Below, piece after piece: positions 41,837 through 50,595 of a stretch of 64,000 bases of DNA; positions within the stretch are counted from its first letter, which is position 1, and each line of letters begins with the position of its first letter. This stretch comes from Exobacillus caeni (GTDB lineage Bacteria > Bacillota > Bacilli > Bacillales > Guptibacillaceae), in NCBI RefSeq assembly GCF_005747095.1, contig NZ_SWLG01000005.1, positions 62,001 through 126,000 on the forward strand. Direction: 5' to 3'. A program made the position numbers and the translations under genes. The notes below the pieces were generated by a model that did no database searches, had not been told where the DNA came from, and saw only the letters and a program-made list of their open reading frames with translations.

Positions 41837-43023
41837 CCTACTGCTGAGATATCAAAAACAGTAAACGAATCGGCATCAAGAGGACGGCCGTTTGCCAGCT
41901 GGCGAACAAGGTACAGACGCTGGTCCTCAATCATTCTCAATACGTCTGTTGTTTCAAGTTTCTGTTGCGCTGCAACGCCCATGAAGTAATCCTTCGCTTT
42001 TCCGGCAATCATCCGGTTTAATGGTACGGCCGGTGATTGGATCATCGTAAGCCCTGGTACAGAGAAATTATCATAAGTCCATGTACCATCATCTTTTTGC
42101 TTAGCTCCAATAGCAAAGAATTTTGTTGCATAATCAAATGGGTTAACGATTAACGTTACACCTGTATAGCGACGAGTTCCATTCTTTGTAGTAGGTGCCA
42201 GGATTTCCTCACCAATCGTTTTAGGAGTGAAATCGGCAAGAGCCTTCGCTGCTTTCAAAGGATAGACTCCATTTGTAACAGACCCTTCCAAATCACGAGT
42301 CATTCCAATTGGTTTTTTGTTCCCGTCTCCATTTACAATTACGTTTTCCAGCTCATCCGCCACAACTTCCTTCATGAATGTACGGACGTATTTATCAAGC
42401 CATTCAGGACCAAGCTCGAACATCGCTTTAGAGACAACCAAGAACCCACTAAGCTTGAACATTCCTTGCTCAATTGTACGGAATCCTTCATCAAGCATTT
42501 CTTGAATGGCAGCAGTTACATCTCCCCAGAAGGCAACTGGCTCACCTGGTTTTCTTAATACCCAAGCAGTTGTGGCTCCAGTTTGCTGAAAGTTGACTGC
42601 AGATAATAATGGGTGCTCTTTTTCCAGGTCTTCAAAAACGCGCTCAAAAACCGTCGGTGGCATTAATTTAATAACTTCATCAAAAGAGTTTGCTTCAATT
42701 GCAGCATTATAAAATTTCTTTTCTTCTGTAGTCAGTACACGAACACCACGAGAAGCTAACACCTGAGCATCCCAGTTTTCAGCATCTGCTTGTTTTGCTT
42801 CCTTCATTACAGTGTTCATCATGTCTTGAATGTGAACCATGTTGTTTTCAAAGTTAGCAACGATTTTGCTTGCTACTTCATTTGCATCTCCACTCTCAAA
42901 AGCTTCCTGCATCGCTTTAACTTGTTCTTCCTTATTTACAATTACAGGCTCATCAAGGTTTTTTATGCCATTGAAAAATTGCAGGTTTAATGGCAGGTAA
43001 GGCTTTTTGTTTTCTACTTTCAT
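41821..43023 (-). CDS. Major capsid protein (HK97 fold)
   Basis: 400 aa. An N-terminal delta-like scaffolding region (about 1-110, helical, acidic) is followed by the HK97 fold with the FKLSGFLVVSKAMFELGPEWLDKYV, ELENVIVNGDGNKKPIGM and LTMIQSPAVP segments typical of Bacillus phage capsids. The delta region is probably removed by the adjacent protease. Start ATG after CTGGAGGG. Confidence 0.93.
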   Translation of the reverse strand: MKVENKKPYLPLNLQFFNGIKNLDEPVIVNKEEQVKAMQEAFESGDANEVASKIVANFENNMVHIQDMMNTVMKEAKQADAENWDAQVLASRGVRVLTTEEKKFYNAAIEANSFDEVIKLMPPTVFERVFEDLEKEHPLLSAVNFQQTGATTAWVLRKPGEPVAFWGDVTAAIQEMLDEGFRTIEQGMFKLSGFLVVSKAMFELGPEWLDKYVRTFMKEVVADELENVIVNGDGNKKPIGMTRDLEGSVTNGVYPLKAAKALADFTPKTIGEEILAPTTKNGTRRYTGVTLIVNPFDYATKFFAIGAKQKDDGTWTYDNFSVPGLTMIQSPAVPLNRMIAGKAKDYFMGVAAQQKLETTDVLRMIEDQRLYLVRQLANGRPLDADSFTVFDISAVGEPTP

Positions 43024-43046
43024 TTTATTCCCTCCAGAAATTAGTC

Positions 43047-43078
43047 ATAATAAAAACGCCTAGTTTGCCTGGCGTTTA
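43047..43078 (-). terminator. Attenuator after the head protease
   Basis: AAACGCC / GGCGTTT stem with a ten-base loop and TTTATT, just past the protease stop. Confidence 0.75.
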
Positions 43079-43800
43079 AATCGATTTAAAATAGTATTTG
43101 ATTGTTGTGTTGAATCTGGTTGCTTTGGCTGCTGTCCTTTGTTTGCTCTAATTCGATTAAGAACGCTGTTTTTAAACTCTTCCGGATCCACGTCATCATC
43201 GTCATCTTCTTCGACAGTTTGATTTACTCTGTCTGCTAGACCAACATCTACAGCTTCATCTGAAGTGAACCAGGTTTCCCCCTGCAGCATAGTTTCAATT
43301 TCAGACCGTTCTCCCTGGAACCTTGTCATGTAAATATCAACAATGGACTTATCGATTCCCTCAAGTGCATTTAACGCTTTTTGGAAATCTGCTTTATTGC
43401 CCCAGGCGAAAGTTGAAGCTTCATGGATCATCATCATGGAGCCAGTGTTCATGATAAGTTCGTCGGCTGCCATTGCGATGATTGATGCCGCTGATGCAGC
43501 TAATCCGTCCACATGAACGATTACTTTTGATGCATGGTTTTTCAATTGATTGTAAATAGCAATGCCATCAAACACATCACCGCCTGGACTGTTCAAATGG
43601 AGATTGATGGTCCCGGAAGTGATTTTATTTAGGACGTCCTCAATGTCTTTTGCTGATGTGGATTCTCCCCACCATGATTCACCTATGTCACCATAGATCG
43701 TAATCTTATGGCTATCATCATCAGATTTTTCGGCTTTGAACACATTCTCCACGGTGGCCAGCTTATTATATTTCTCGTTTTTAAACCGTCTGATTTTCAA
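43060..43800 (-). CDS. ClpP-like head maturation protease
   Basis: 246 aa, S14 family. Catalytic Ser in LAASAASIIAMA near 105, His in MMIHEAST near 130, and a downstream Asp (near 180). Oxyanion-hole motif NSPGGDVFDG near 75. Cleaves the capsid delta domain. TTG start after AGGGGGTG, two bases from the portal stop region. Confidence 0.92.
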   Translation of the reverse strand: MKIRRFKNEKYNKLATVENVFKAEKSDDDSHKITIYGDIGESWWGESTSAKDIEDVLNKITSGTINLHLNSPGGDVFDGIAIYNQLKNHASKVIVHVDGLAASAASIIAMAADELIMNTGSMMMIHEASTFAWGNKADFQKALNALEGIDKSIVDIYMTRFQGERSEIETMLQGETWFTSDEAVDVGLADRVNQTVEEDDDDDVDPEEFKNSVLNRIRANKGQQPKQPDSTQQSNTILNRFKRQAN

Positions 43801-43802
43801 CT

Positions 43803-44963
43803 CTATTCACCCCCTTCCAAGCTATCAGCTTCTTGATAGTTCTTTGTGACATATCGTTTTTGAGACCATTCAGTATTCAGAGGCTCTTTGCCCAGCAAGA
43901 CTTGAATGTCATCGATGTTCAGCCCTCCAACTGCGAACAGCTTATCAACCGCATTTGCCAGCTGAACAATGTCCACAATCTTAATTTGAGAGTAATCGAT
44001 CTTTAGATACGTTCGTTTCTTGTAATCCTCTTTCTTGTACATCTTCCTGTTGAATTCAGTAGTGATCAATTTAACTAATGGGATAATGCAAAACATTAGA
44101 AAGCTATCCACCTGCTTTTCAACATCAGCCACATCCCCTTTGATTAACCCCCGGGGAACATGAAGGCTGGTTGCCACAAAATCGATGACATCATCGACGA
44201 GGGCCCGAATATCTCGGCTAGTCCCATTGTTACCGGAAGAACTTTTTGTTCCATCACTAAGATCGTCCATTTCATAGGAATTTTGCAACTGGAAGGCCGC
44301 GCCTTCTTTGTCTGGGTCAAACCAGTTCTTCATTTGACTTTCAAACATTTGATCAATGGCTTGTTGCTCTTCATTGTTTTGAGCTCTTAAGAAATCCCCT
44401 TTTATGAGGTACCGCTTGTTATTCTTTCGTTTGTAATAGTTCATTCCAGAAACGATCAGTTTTCCATAATCCTCATAAAGGCTGTTAATGACATTCATTA
44501 TATTTTTGTCATTAAGCTGAAAGTAAAGAACTTCTGATTCCTTAAAGACTTTTTTTAGCTTTAGCCCCTTGACGCTAATTTCTTTATAAATGTTTTCTTT
44601 GAATGCAAAAGGGACTCTTTCAAACTCTTCAGCAATGTAAAGCTGATTGTCCTGCATTAATACAAGGCATTCGTTATCTGAGATAAGGTGTGTCACCAAA
44701 CTATGAATGAATTGTGATGCGTTCTGGTTTTGGTTAGGTTGCACGTTAAGAAGATAATGGTTTTCTCCCCGTTTTTCCTTCCCGTTTTCAAAGGTTTTGA
44801 ATTCACACCTTATCAAAGCATTTGCTATCAAATCAGTACAGGTTTCAATAGCAAGTTTCTTGTAAAAAGCTTTCGCATTGAGTGTGTAAAAGTTAATCTC
44901 ATCTAACTTTACAAACTCTTTTCCTCTTAAAAAAGTATTGAACCAATCCACCAGTGTTCCCAA
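43803..44963 (-). CDS. Portal protein (HK97 family)
   Basis: About 386 aa. Contains the HK97-portal pattern: FYTLNAKAFYKKLAIETCTD, LNVQPNQNQNASQF, and the late LHVPRGLIKGDVADVEKQVDSF segment. Forms the dodecameric DNA entry ring. I prefer TTG 44963 after GGAGGTGAG; the longer frame from 45008 would overlap terminase. Confidence 0.9.
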   Translation of the reverse strand: MGTLVDWFNTFLRGKEFVKLDEINFYTLNAKAFYKKLAIETCTDLIANALIRCEFKTFENGKEKRGENHYLLNVQPNQNQNASQFIHSLVTHLISDNECLVLMQDNQLYIAEEFERVPFAFKENIYKEISVKGLKLKKVFKESEVLYFQLNDKNIMNVINSLYEDYGKLIVSGMNYYKRKNNKRYLIKGDFLRAQNNEEQQAIDQMFESQMKNWFDPDKEGAAFQLQNSYEMDDLSDGTKSSSGNNGTSRDIRALVDDVIDFVATSLHVPRGLIKGDVADVEKQVDSFLMFCIIPLVKLITTEFNRKMYKKEDYKKRTYLKIDYSQIKIVDIVQLANAVDKLFAVGGLNIDDIQVLLGKEPLNTEWSQKRYVTKNYQEADSLEGGE

Positions 44964-44976
44964 TCTCTCACCTCCC

Positions 44977-46662
44977 TCAATAGCTGAATGATTTAAAGAT
45001 TCGACCAACGTTTTCTTTTGTTATCGGGATATGTTCTTTCAGCTCCGAATCAAGATTTAAGGCATGTAAAAAAGCGAAAAAACCATCCGTTTTTCGCTTC
45101 TCTTTATCAATCTTTTTATATTCAATGTTTCCGTTATCTTTTTCTTCCTTGTAAACATTCCCCACATACCAGCGCATTAATGGATCGTCACCAAACACTA
45201 ATGTGTGGTTGATGAACATCTCGTCTACTAACGGGGACAATTTACTGTGGGTGATTAAACCTCTGCGCACTATTTCCACTTCAAAGCCGGCTTCTTCAAA
45301 CGCTTGCTTCAAAATTGCTGCACGGTGTAAATCCATGCATACCTTCCTGATGTGATAGGTTTTGGCCATCTTAACGAACCATTCCACTACGTGGCTTGCA
45401 CCAATTGCTTTATCGTACACAACGGTTAACAGCCCCTTTTCTTTTGCTAATTCTATAATCTCTGGATTGATATCCTGGAGTTTTGGCGCTGTGTGATGCA
45501 TAAAGGTATGGTGCAGCCAATAGCGCTTACCATTAGCCTTTGCAAGAATCCCAACACTACAAAAGTCACGTATCTGAGCATAGTCCACTCCGCCTACCAC
45601 TTCGTAACCTTTAAAGTCTGGGATCTCCTGGTCAGTAGCTAGCCGGTCTTCATAAGTCGCTACCTCTCTCCTTGTATCTTCAACCGGCATGTTCATCCGT
45701 TTGGTCATGAATTCTATCCGTAACGAAGCGTTCCGCTGCATGTCGTAGAATTCTTGTTGCATCTCAATTTGTAGATCCTTATTGAAACGGTAAGATGGAT
45801 TTGCTTTCTCCCACATCGCTTCATCGTTCACTTCGTCTTCATCATCAAGTTTACAGATAAACGGGAAGAGCGTTGAACGTGGAAGTTCCTTATTGAGTAC
45901 CATTTCAGCTTCCTCTTTTAAGTCATCCAGGACTCCTCCACGAACATAGCCATCAGTTGTAATAAAAAAGGTCCGGGGATCTTTCTTCTTTCCCAGACCT
46001 GATGTAAATACTTTTACGTTGCTGTAATCCTCATATTCATGGATCTCATCAAAGATGACAACGCCGCTCCTCTTACCGTCTTTTGTCCTGGCATTGGAAG
46101 TGTTGTATTCCATTTTGGATTTTGTCCCTCGATGTTGGATTAACATTTTGGAATAATAGAAAACCTTTTTCATTTTCTCAACATGGTTAGGATCATCCAA
46201 TACGTTATAGACATCTTCGAATGAGGTTTTTGCTTGCTTCTCTGATGTGGCCACAATATCGATGTCATAGTTTTTAATACCGTGGTGGCCAGACATCATA
46301 TAGAAACTGTTATAAGAGATATAACCATTTTTTCCAGCTCCCCGGCCTATCTCTATAAGAAATTTGTTGAACATTAACCTTCCGTCTTCATACCTTACTC
46401 CATAAATAAAAGCATTACAGAACCTTTGCCAGGCAAACAGCTCGAACGGGAAATACTTTCTGGGTTTTTCAACAGAGTTTTCGATTGCCTCAGCATCAAT
46501 TACAACGCCAGGCTGATCCAGTTTCCATCTTAGGAATTCAACTAACAGTTTTTGTTCTTTGCAAGACTGAATAGTTCCATCCTCAATCATCCACATGTAT
46601 TCATCGATATACGGGTGGTATTTATATGTCCTCGGTTTCATCTTCATCACTGTTCTTCTCAT
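44977..46662 (-). CDS. terL: Terminase large subunit
   Basis: 561 aa. ATPase with Walker A-like GRGAGKN near 107, Walker B VVIFDEIHEY near 202, and an RNase H-fold nuclease with acidic residues in GGVDYAQIRDF near 358 and the late TDGFFAFLHAL. Pumps DNA into the capsid. The start is uncertain: ATG 46662 or ATG 46641; both overlap terS. Confidence 0.93.
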   Translation of the reverse strand: MRRTVMKMKPRTYKYHPYIDEYMWMIEDGTIQSCKEQKLLVEFLRWKLDQPGVVIDAEAIENSVEKPRKYFPFELFAWQRFCNAFIYGVRYEDGRLMFNKFLIEIGRGAGKNGYISYNSFYMMSGHHGIKNYDIDIVATSEKQAKTSFEDVYNVLDDPNHVEKMKKVFYYSKMLIQHRGTKSKMEYNTSNARTKDGKRSGVVIFDEIHEYEDYSNVKVFTSGLGKKKDPRTFFITTDGYVRGGVLDDLKEEAEMVLNKELPRSTLFPFICKLDDEDEVNDEAMWEKANPSYRFNKDLQIEMQQEFYDMQRNASLRIEFMTKRMNMPVEDTRREVATYEDRLATDQEIPDFKGYEVVGGVDYAQIRDFCSVGILAKANGKRYWLHHTFMHHTAPKLQDINPEIIELAKEKGLLTVVYDKAIGASHVVEWFVKMAKTYHIRKVCMDLHRAAILKQAFEEAGFEVEIVRRGLITHSKLSPLVDEMFINHTLVFGDDPLMRWYVGNVYKEEKDNGNIEYKKIDKEKRKTDGFFAFLHALNLDSELKEHIPITKENVGRIFKSFSY

Positions 46663-46972
46663 TCAGTTTATCAATAAGAGTGAACAACTTATCGTAAGCA
46701 GACGTATATCGATTCATCGTTGTGTTATAGGATTTTTGAGCTGGATTTTCAATGAGCATCTTTTGATTACCCTGTTTAAACAGATAAGTTGGACCTTTGG
46801 TTTTAATCGTTTCCTCTAAAATCTCAAGTTGGATCGTCATAAATGCTATCCGTTCAATTAATTCTTTTGCCACTTCTCTTTTATTCTCAGGTAGATTTAT
46901 AAAAATGGAATTGATACGGTCGATTTCTTTTTGAATTAATTCGTCTTGAGCTTTTCTACTTGGCTTTGCCAT
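46622..46972 (-). CDS. terS: Terminase small subunit (P27-like)
   Basis: 116 aa helical protein starting MAKPSRKAQDELIQKEIDRIN, with an ERIAFMTIQLEILEETIK core and a central linker, as in P27-family small terminases of cos-type phages. ATG after GAGGGGGG-rich sequence. Overlaps terL by 41 bases. Confidence 0.8.
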   Translation of the reverse strand: MAKPSRKAQDELIQKEIDRINSIFINLPENKREVAKELIERIAFMTIQLEILEETIKTKGPTYLFKQGNQKMLIENPAQKSYNTTMNRYTSAYDKLFTLIDKLNEKNSDEDETEDI

Positions 46973-46975
46973 CTA

Positions 46976-47081
46976 CCCCTCCCCCCTCTCATGCGCGTAA
47001 AATCAAAAAATATTTTCTCCGACAACCTCCCCCCGTTTCAAGAGGTCCCAAAAATTTGGCGATTTTTTTGATGGGGGGATG
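46976..47081. other. Non-coding gap, candidate cos/packaging site
   Basis: 106 bases with no ORF between terS and the zinc-finger/HNH genes, containing G-runs and imperfect symmetry (ACCTCTTGAAACGGGGGG). In HK97-type phages the cos site often lies here beside an HNH gene. No cut site can be read from sequence alone. Confidence 0.35.
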
Positions 47082-47285
47082 TTATTTGCTCCTATGATAA
47101 TCGATATACGCTTTTAAACTAGGTTTACTAAAGTTTCCTGGCTCTTCTTCGATGTATCCTTTAGGCATCAAGTTACAATGAGTACAACACATGCTCTCAA
47201 AAGACTTTTTATTACAATGTGCACACCAAAACAATGGATACTTCTCTCTCTTTCGTCTAAAAATACCGAACAATACCCTCACCAC
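47082..47285 (-). CDS. Small zinc-finger phage protein
   Basis: 67 aa with a basic start (LFGIFRRKREK) and zinc ribbon WCAHC...CCTHC. GTG start overlapping the HNH stop by seven bases, with GAGGAACG upstream. Probably acts with the HNH protein or terminase. Confidence 0.65.
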   Translation of the reverse strand: MVRVLFGIFRRKREKYPLFWCAHCNKKSFESMCCTHCNLMPKGYIEEEPGNFSKPSLKAYIDYHRSK

Positions 47286-47587
47286 CGTTCCTCATTCATA
47301 AACTTAGGCTTATGTATTTCTTTTAATCGATCGTGCTCTTCATTGTGACAAGGAATGCAGATGCATTCTAAGTTGTCTTCCACAAGAGCAAGCTCAGGAT
47401 ACTTCTTAACCTCTTTGATATGGTGAACGTTCTCTGCCTTACCTACCTTCCCATTCCTTTTACAGGTCTGGCATTCGTAGTTATCACGCTTAAGTATCTT
47501 GAGTCTAAGTTTTCTCCACTCTTTACATTGATAGAACTTAACAAGCTTATCTTCTCTGATTAACTGTTTGATTCTTTTTAATTCCAA
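47279..47587 (-). CDS. HNH endonuclease (packaging-associated)
   Basis: About 102 aa. HNH motif with zinc cysteines: YECQTCKRNG, VHHIKEVKKYPELA, ECICIPCHNEEHDR. Such genes beside terS are needed for cos cleavage in HK97-type phages. Start TTG 47587 after TTTGGAGTG; the frame is open to 47614. Confidence 0.9.
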   Translation of the reverse strand: MELKRIKQLIREDKLVKFYQCKEWRKLRLKILKRDNYECQTCKRNGKVGKAENVHHIKEVKKYPELALVEDNLECICIPCHNEEHDRLKEIHKPKFMNEERW

Positions 47588-47603
47588 CTGGATCACTCCA
47601 AAA

Positions 47604-47632
47604 AGAAAAGCCACCTGATAAGGTGACTAAGT
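47604..47632 (-). terminator. Terminator after the lipoprotein gene
   Basis: AG-T-CACCT / AGGTG-G-CT stem and TTTCTTTTT on the minus strand. Confidence 0.7.
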
Positions 47633-48064
47633 TTAATATAGCTCTTTATGTTTCCAGTAGTTACCTACCTTGCTTAAGTTGTTAGGATCAAAGTTCTCCC
47701 AGTTAATCGACGCTGCTGTTTCTTTGTCCATTCCTGCTTTAATAACAGTAGCCTCTTTCTCATTACCTTTAGTGTCATTGTATTTATCATCGATAAGTAC
47801 CTGTACATTATTATAATCCTTTGAGTACTTCTCGATCACCTGTGCTGCCAGACTGTTTAATGTGTATGTATCCACATCATCATACTTTTTAATGTCTCTT
47901 ACAACCCAAACCTGCAAGCCTCCATCGATTTCCTTCACACTCTTTAAAGATGCGAGTGTATTATCCTCGATAAACTTATCAACCTTACCTTCGAGTGTTT
48001 CAGGCTCACTAGAACAACCGGCAATAACAAAAACAAGCAATAATAATGACAATAGTTTTTTCAT
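47633..48064 (-). CDS. Prophage lipoprotein
   Basis: 143 aa. Signal peptide KKLLSLLLLVFVIAG with lipobox VIAGC (Cys at about 17), so it is anchored outside the membrane. The mature part is acidic/lysine-rich with no known domain. A surface lipoprotein next to packaging genes may be a lysogenic-conversion or superinfection-exclusion factor, but this is inference. ATG after AGGGGAT. Confidence 0.8.
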   Translation of the reverse strand: MKKLLSLLLLVFVIAGCSSEPETLEGKVDKFIEDNTLASLKSVKEIDGGLQVWVVRDIKKYDDVDTYTLNSLAAQVIEKYSKDYNNVQVLIDDKYNDTKGNEKEATVIKAGMDKETAASINWENFDPNNLSKVGNYWKHKELY

Positions 48065-48127
48065 ATCCCTATCCCCTTTCCGTTTCCATTATATACGAAT
48101 AGAGGAAATATTTGTTTCATAAAATGA

Positions 48128-48150
48128 AAAGCACCCCGAAGGATGCTCTC
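48128..48150 (-). terminator. Terminator with TTCG loop
   Basis: AGCATCC-TTCG-GGGTGCT then TTTTC on the minus strand, downstream of the zinc-ribbon gene. Confidence 0.7.
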
Positions 48151-48156
48151 TTTCTT

Positions 48157-48408
48157 TTAAAAATCGTTAGGTAATAAAAATTTAGCAGCATGATGATATA
48201 AGTTCCCGCATTTTTTACAAACAACTACAACTGTAGGAACCTTCTCTCCATTTAAGTTAAGAGCGTTCGGATCATCTTGAAATACATCTACACCATAATA
48301 ATCTTCAATAAACAATGAATCAGAACCACATCTCCCACACGGAAGATTTGCTCCTTTTTCCATCAAAACACTTTTGATTTCTTTTTTCTTTTCAGCAGAT
48401 AGTGTCAT
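48157..48408 (-). CDS. Small zinc-ribbon phage protein
   Basis: 83 aa, with CGRC and CKKC pairs separated by about 43 residues, N-terminal helix. ATG after AGGAGGCTGAGGTGA. Function unknown. Confidence 0.65.
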   Translation of the reverse strand: MTLSAEKKKEIKSVLMEKGANLPCGRCGSDSLFIEDYYGVDVFQDDPNALNLNGEKVPTVVVVCKKCGNLYHHAAKFLLPNDF

Positions 48409-48474
48409 TCACCTCAGCCTCCTTTCACCAAATAATTCCACAAAAGGAGACATATTCCTGCAAGTATCTATATG

Positions 48475-48588
48475 AAGTAACCATATCTTATATTTTGTGT
48501 ACTTAGATAAAACTCTGAACCCATTACTATCACTAGTCTTAGCTAACTTCTAAAAATGAAGTGGACACTCTAAAAATAATGGTTACTT
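48475..48588. repeat. Inverted repeat AAGTAACCAT / ATGGTTACTT
   Basis: Perfect ten-base arms at 48475-48484 and 48579-48588, 94 bases apart, lying between the zinc-ribbon gene and the small tyrosine recombinase. Confidence 0.5.
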
Positions 48589-48593
48589 ATAAG

Positions 48594-49136
48594 CTAAATC
48601 TTAAATTTAGACATTGCTTTATCCATAGAATCCTGGTTGATTCCAATGTATCTTAATGTAATATGAGGAGAGCTATGATTGAATAATTCTTGCAGCATAG
48701 CTACATCTTTTGTCTGCAAATAAAAATGGTACCCAAACGTTTTTCTTAACGTGTGAGTACCTATATCAACAAGGTTGTAAGCATCTGCAGCTTCCCTTAG
48801 TATCTTATACGCTCTGCTTCTTCCTATCGGCTTGTTTTCGCCCACTCTGCTTTGAAAGATATATTCATGGTCTTCTTTATCTCCAAGATATCTTTTTAGC
48901 TCTCTGCCAAGCTCAGGAGTTATTCTGATCATCTTTTGCTTCCTGGTCTTAGTTTCTCTCAATCGGATGTGCTGCCCTCTTAGATCACCGACCTTTAACT
49001 GAAGAATATCCGATATTCGAAGTCCGGTATTAATGCCAACTAAAAACATCATATAATCTCTTTCGCTTCTGGACTTAAAGAAATGCTTAATCGCACTAAT
49101 CTTGTCCGGATCACGAATCGGTTGAACAAAGTTCAT
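48594..49136 (-). CDS. Small tyrosine recombinase (catalytic domain only)
   Basis: 180 aa with R (NTGLRISDIL), K in RETKTRKQK, H-x-x-R (THTLRKT), H (FNHSSPHIT) and Y (LRYIGIN). No N-terminal arm or full core-binding domain. Such short integrase-like proteins occur upstream of terminase in Bacillus and related phages; a role in dimer resolution or concatemer processing is possible. ATG 49136 follows AAGGAGG. Confidence 0.88.
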   Translation of the reverse strand: MNFVQPIRDPDKISAIKHFFKSRSERDYMMFLVGINTGLRISDILQLKVGDLRGQHIRLRETKTRKQKMIRITPELGRELKRYLGDKEDHEYIFQSRVGENKPIGRSRAYKILREAADAYNLVDIGTHTLRKTFGYHFYLQTKDVAMLQELFNHSSPHITLRYIGINQDSMDKAMSKFKI

Positions 49137-49571
49137 CAGCTGCACCTCCTTTTCTTGCATTCCCTCTCTGTGGCGTCCCTGCATAATATCGGCACGTCTG
49201 CTACAGCCAGTGCTCACCAAGGATCCATTTACGTCTACCGGTATTAAGTACTAACGACCTTAGAAAAATGTATTGCACTTTGTTATGGCCCGGATTATTA
49301 AGTCTTACGAGACTCCACAGACAAGGAATGGCTCCCTCTCTTACTAACGCGAAGGGAAAGCGCCCCTGATCCAAACCTTACTTGCTAGGGTCACAAGGTT
49401 TATGAAGGAGATCCGTAATTCTACCAATACCAGATCTACAGCAGGTTTGGAGTGAAATATAAAACGCTCGCTTTTGCGAACGTCTTAAAATTTTATCTAT
49501 TACCATAATAAACGATTAAACAGGAAATTCCCTGCCGTTATCCTGCCAAAATCCTGCATTTTTTCTGCCAC
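49137..49571 (-). ncRNA. 435-bp ORF-free region, candidate structured RNA or late leader
   Basis: No credible gene on either strand. On the minus strand, TCCAAACC near 49450 pairs with GGTTTGGA near 49373, while AAACCTT / AAGGTTT offers a competing hairpin within it. AGTCT-CGTA-AGACT forms a tight hairpin near 49310. Sequence is less A/T-rich than flanking DNA. A terminator separates it from the ArpU gene, so it needs its own promoter. Confidence 0.35.
49462..49490 (-). terminator. Terminator of the early/middle operon (after ArpU gene)
   Basis: ACG-T-TCGC / GCGA-G-CGT stem with A4 loop and TTTTAT on the minus strand, about 80 bases past the ArpU-like gene. Confidence 0.75.
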
Positions 49572-50027
49572 TTATGAAACCTTTTCATTTTCAATCATTA
49601 CTTCGATCTTGAGCATAAAAGCAAGTTTATAAAATGCTTTACCCTTTACTCGATAATATTTTCTCTCGCTCATGCCTAACTCATTGTAAACTTCATAATC
49701 AAACACATCGTCTTCTAGCATATAACGTTTTAGTATTATCCCTCTCTCTTGGTAACTTAAACGATTAACTGCCTTTTGAATTCGTTTAATGTGTTTTTGC
49801 ATGGACAACTCTTGGTCAACATTATGAACAGCTGCGTCTTCAGTAGACGAGTGAAAACCATTTGTGTTCGATGGAGGAACCAGGGTGAACGTTTGAGTCA
49901 CTTTAGGCAATCTTTCTTCAGGTTCCATCAATAGAAACATACGATATCTCTCTAATGCTCCTTCAACGGCATCTCTAGTGGCTTCCCGGTCAATTTCAGG
50001 CAAGTTAAAATTTAATTGCTTTCCCAT
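49572..50027 (-). CDS. ArpU-family late transcription regulator
   Basis: 151 aa. N-terminal part (NLPEIDREATRDAVEGALERYRMF) and C-terminal sigma-like helix-turn-helix (LSYQERGIILKRYM ... YNELGMSERKYYRVKGKAFYKLA) identify the ArpU family, which resembles sigma factors and controls late phage genes. ATG 50027 after TGGAGG. Sits at the end of the early operon just before the packaging/structural genes. Confidence 0.88.
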   Translation of the reverse strand: MGKQLNFNLPEIDREATRDAVEGALERYRMFLLMEPEERLPKVTQTFTLVPPSNTNGFHSSTEDAAVHNVDQELSMQKHIKRIQKAVNRLSYQERGIILKRYMLEDDVFDYEVYNELGMSERKYYRVKGKAFYKLAFMLKIEVMIENEKVS

Positions 50028-50048
50028 AATTGGTTCCTCCATTTAAAC

Positions 50049-50243
50049 TTATTTTTGTCTCATGGCACCGCGATTACGTCTATAAGTTGGCCTTCTCATC
50101 CCCATTAAATCTGCCCAATCAATTTTCTCTTCCTTTTTCTTCTTTGGCTTCTTCGATTGAGTCTTTGGTCTAGGTTTAATTATCTTCTTTTCGGGCATAT
50201 TTTTATTAGTCCATTTAGTCAATTCATCTTGTATAGTCTTCAA
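50049..50243 (-). CDS. Small basic phage protein
   Basis: 64 aa, TTG start after AAGGGGGAGG. Very Lys-rich centre (KPRPKTQSKKPKKKKEEK), then WADLMGMRRPTYRRNRG. Probably nucleic-acid binding; unknown. Confidence 0.6.
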   Translation of the reverse strand: MKTIQDELTKWTNKNMPEKKIIKPRPKTQSKKPKKKKEEKIDWADLMGMRRPTYRRNRGAMRQK

Positions 50244-50262
50244 AATGGACCTCCCCCTTTCC

Positions 50263-50325
50263 AGAATAAAAAAAGAGGACACCAATCTTAACAGCTCAAA
50301 TGCTGATTTGATTAGTGCCCTCGGT
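50263..50325 (-). terminator. Long terminator hairpin
   Basis: GGGCACTAATC / GATTGGTGTCC outer arms with CAGC / GCTG inside and CTCTTTTTTT on the minus strand. Strong end to the early operon part upstream. Confidence 0.8.
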
Positions 50326-50388
50326 TTTCCCGCCAGGCTTTATATGTGTTTGTAAATATTATCCTATTATTTAGCCCTGATAACAAGG

Positions 50389-50595
50389 TTATTTCTTCTT
50401 TTTCTTATCCCAATTTCGATACTTATGAACATAGTTCTTTTTCCTTTTGCAAATAGCAATCATGCCTTCAGTATATTGATATTCCAGTTCATCATGATTC
50501 TTTTTTATATAGCTTTTTACACTACGTTCAAACTGTTTATCGCTTTTTTCTTTAAAGTACAGGAATGATTCTGGAAGGCGTATAGGATAGTTCAT
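50389..50595 (-). CDS. Small phage protein
   Basis: 68 aa, basic tail (DKKKKK). ATG 50595 after GGGAGGG, overlapping the previous stop as ATGA. Contains a helix-rich middle with aromatic residues. Unknown. Confidence 0.6.
   Translation of the reverse strand: MNYPIRLPESFLYFKEKSDKQFERSVKSYIKKNHDELEYQYTEGMIAICKRKKNYVHKYRNWDKKKKK

Noticed and set aside
48425-48475. 14-codon minus-strand ORF ending at the start of the 83-aa zinc-ribbon gene
   Set aside because: Too short and with only a weak ribosome binding site; possible leader peptide but unsupported.
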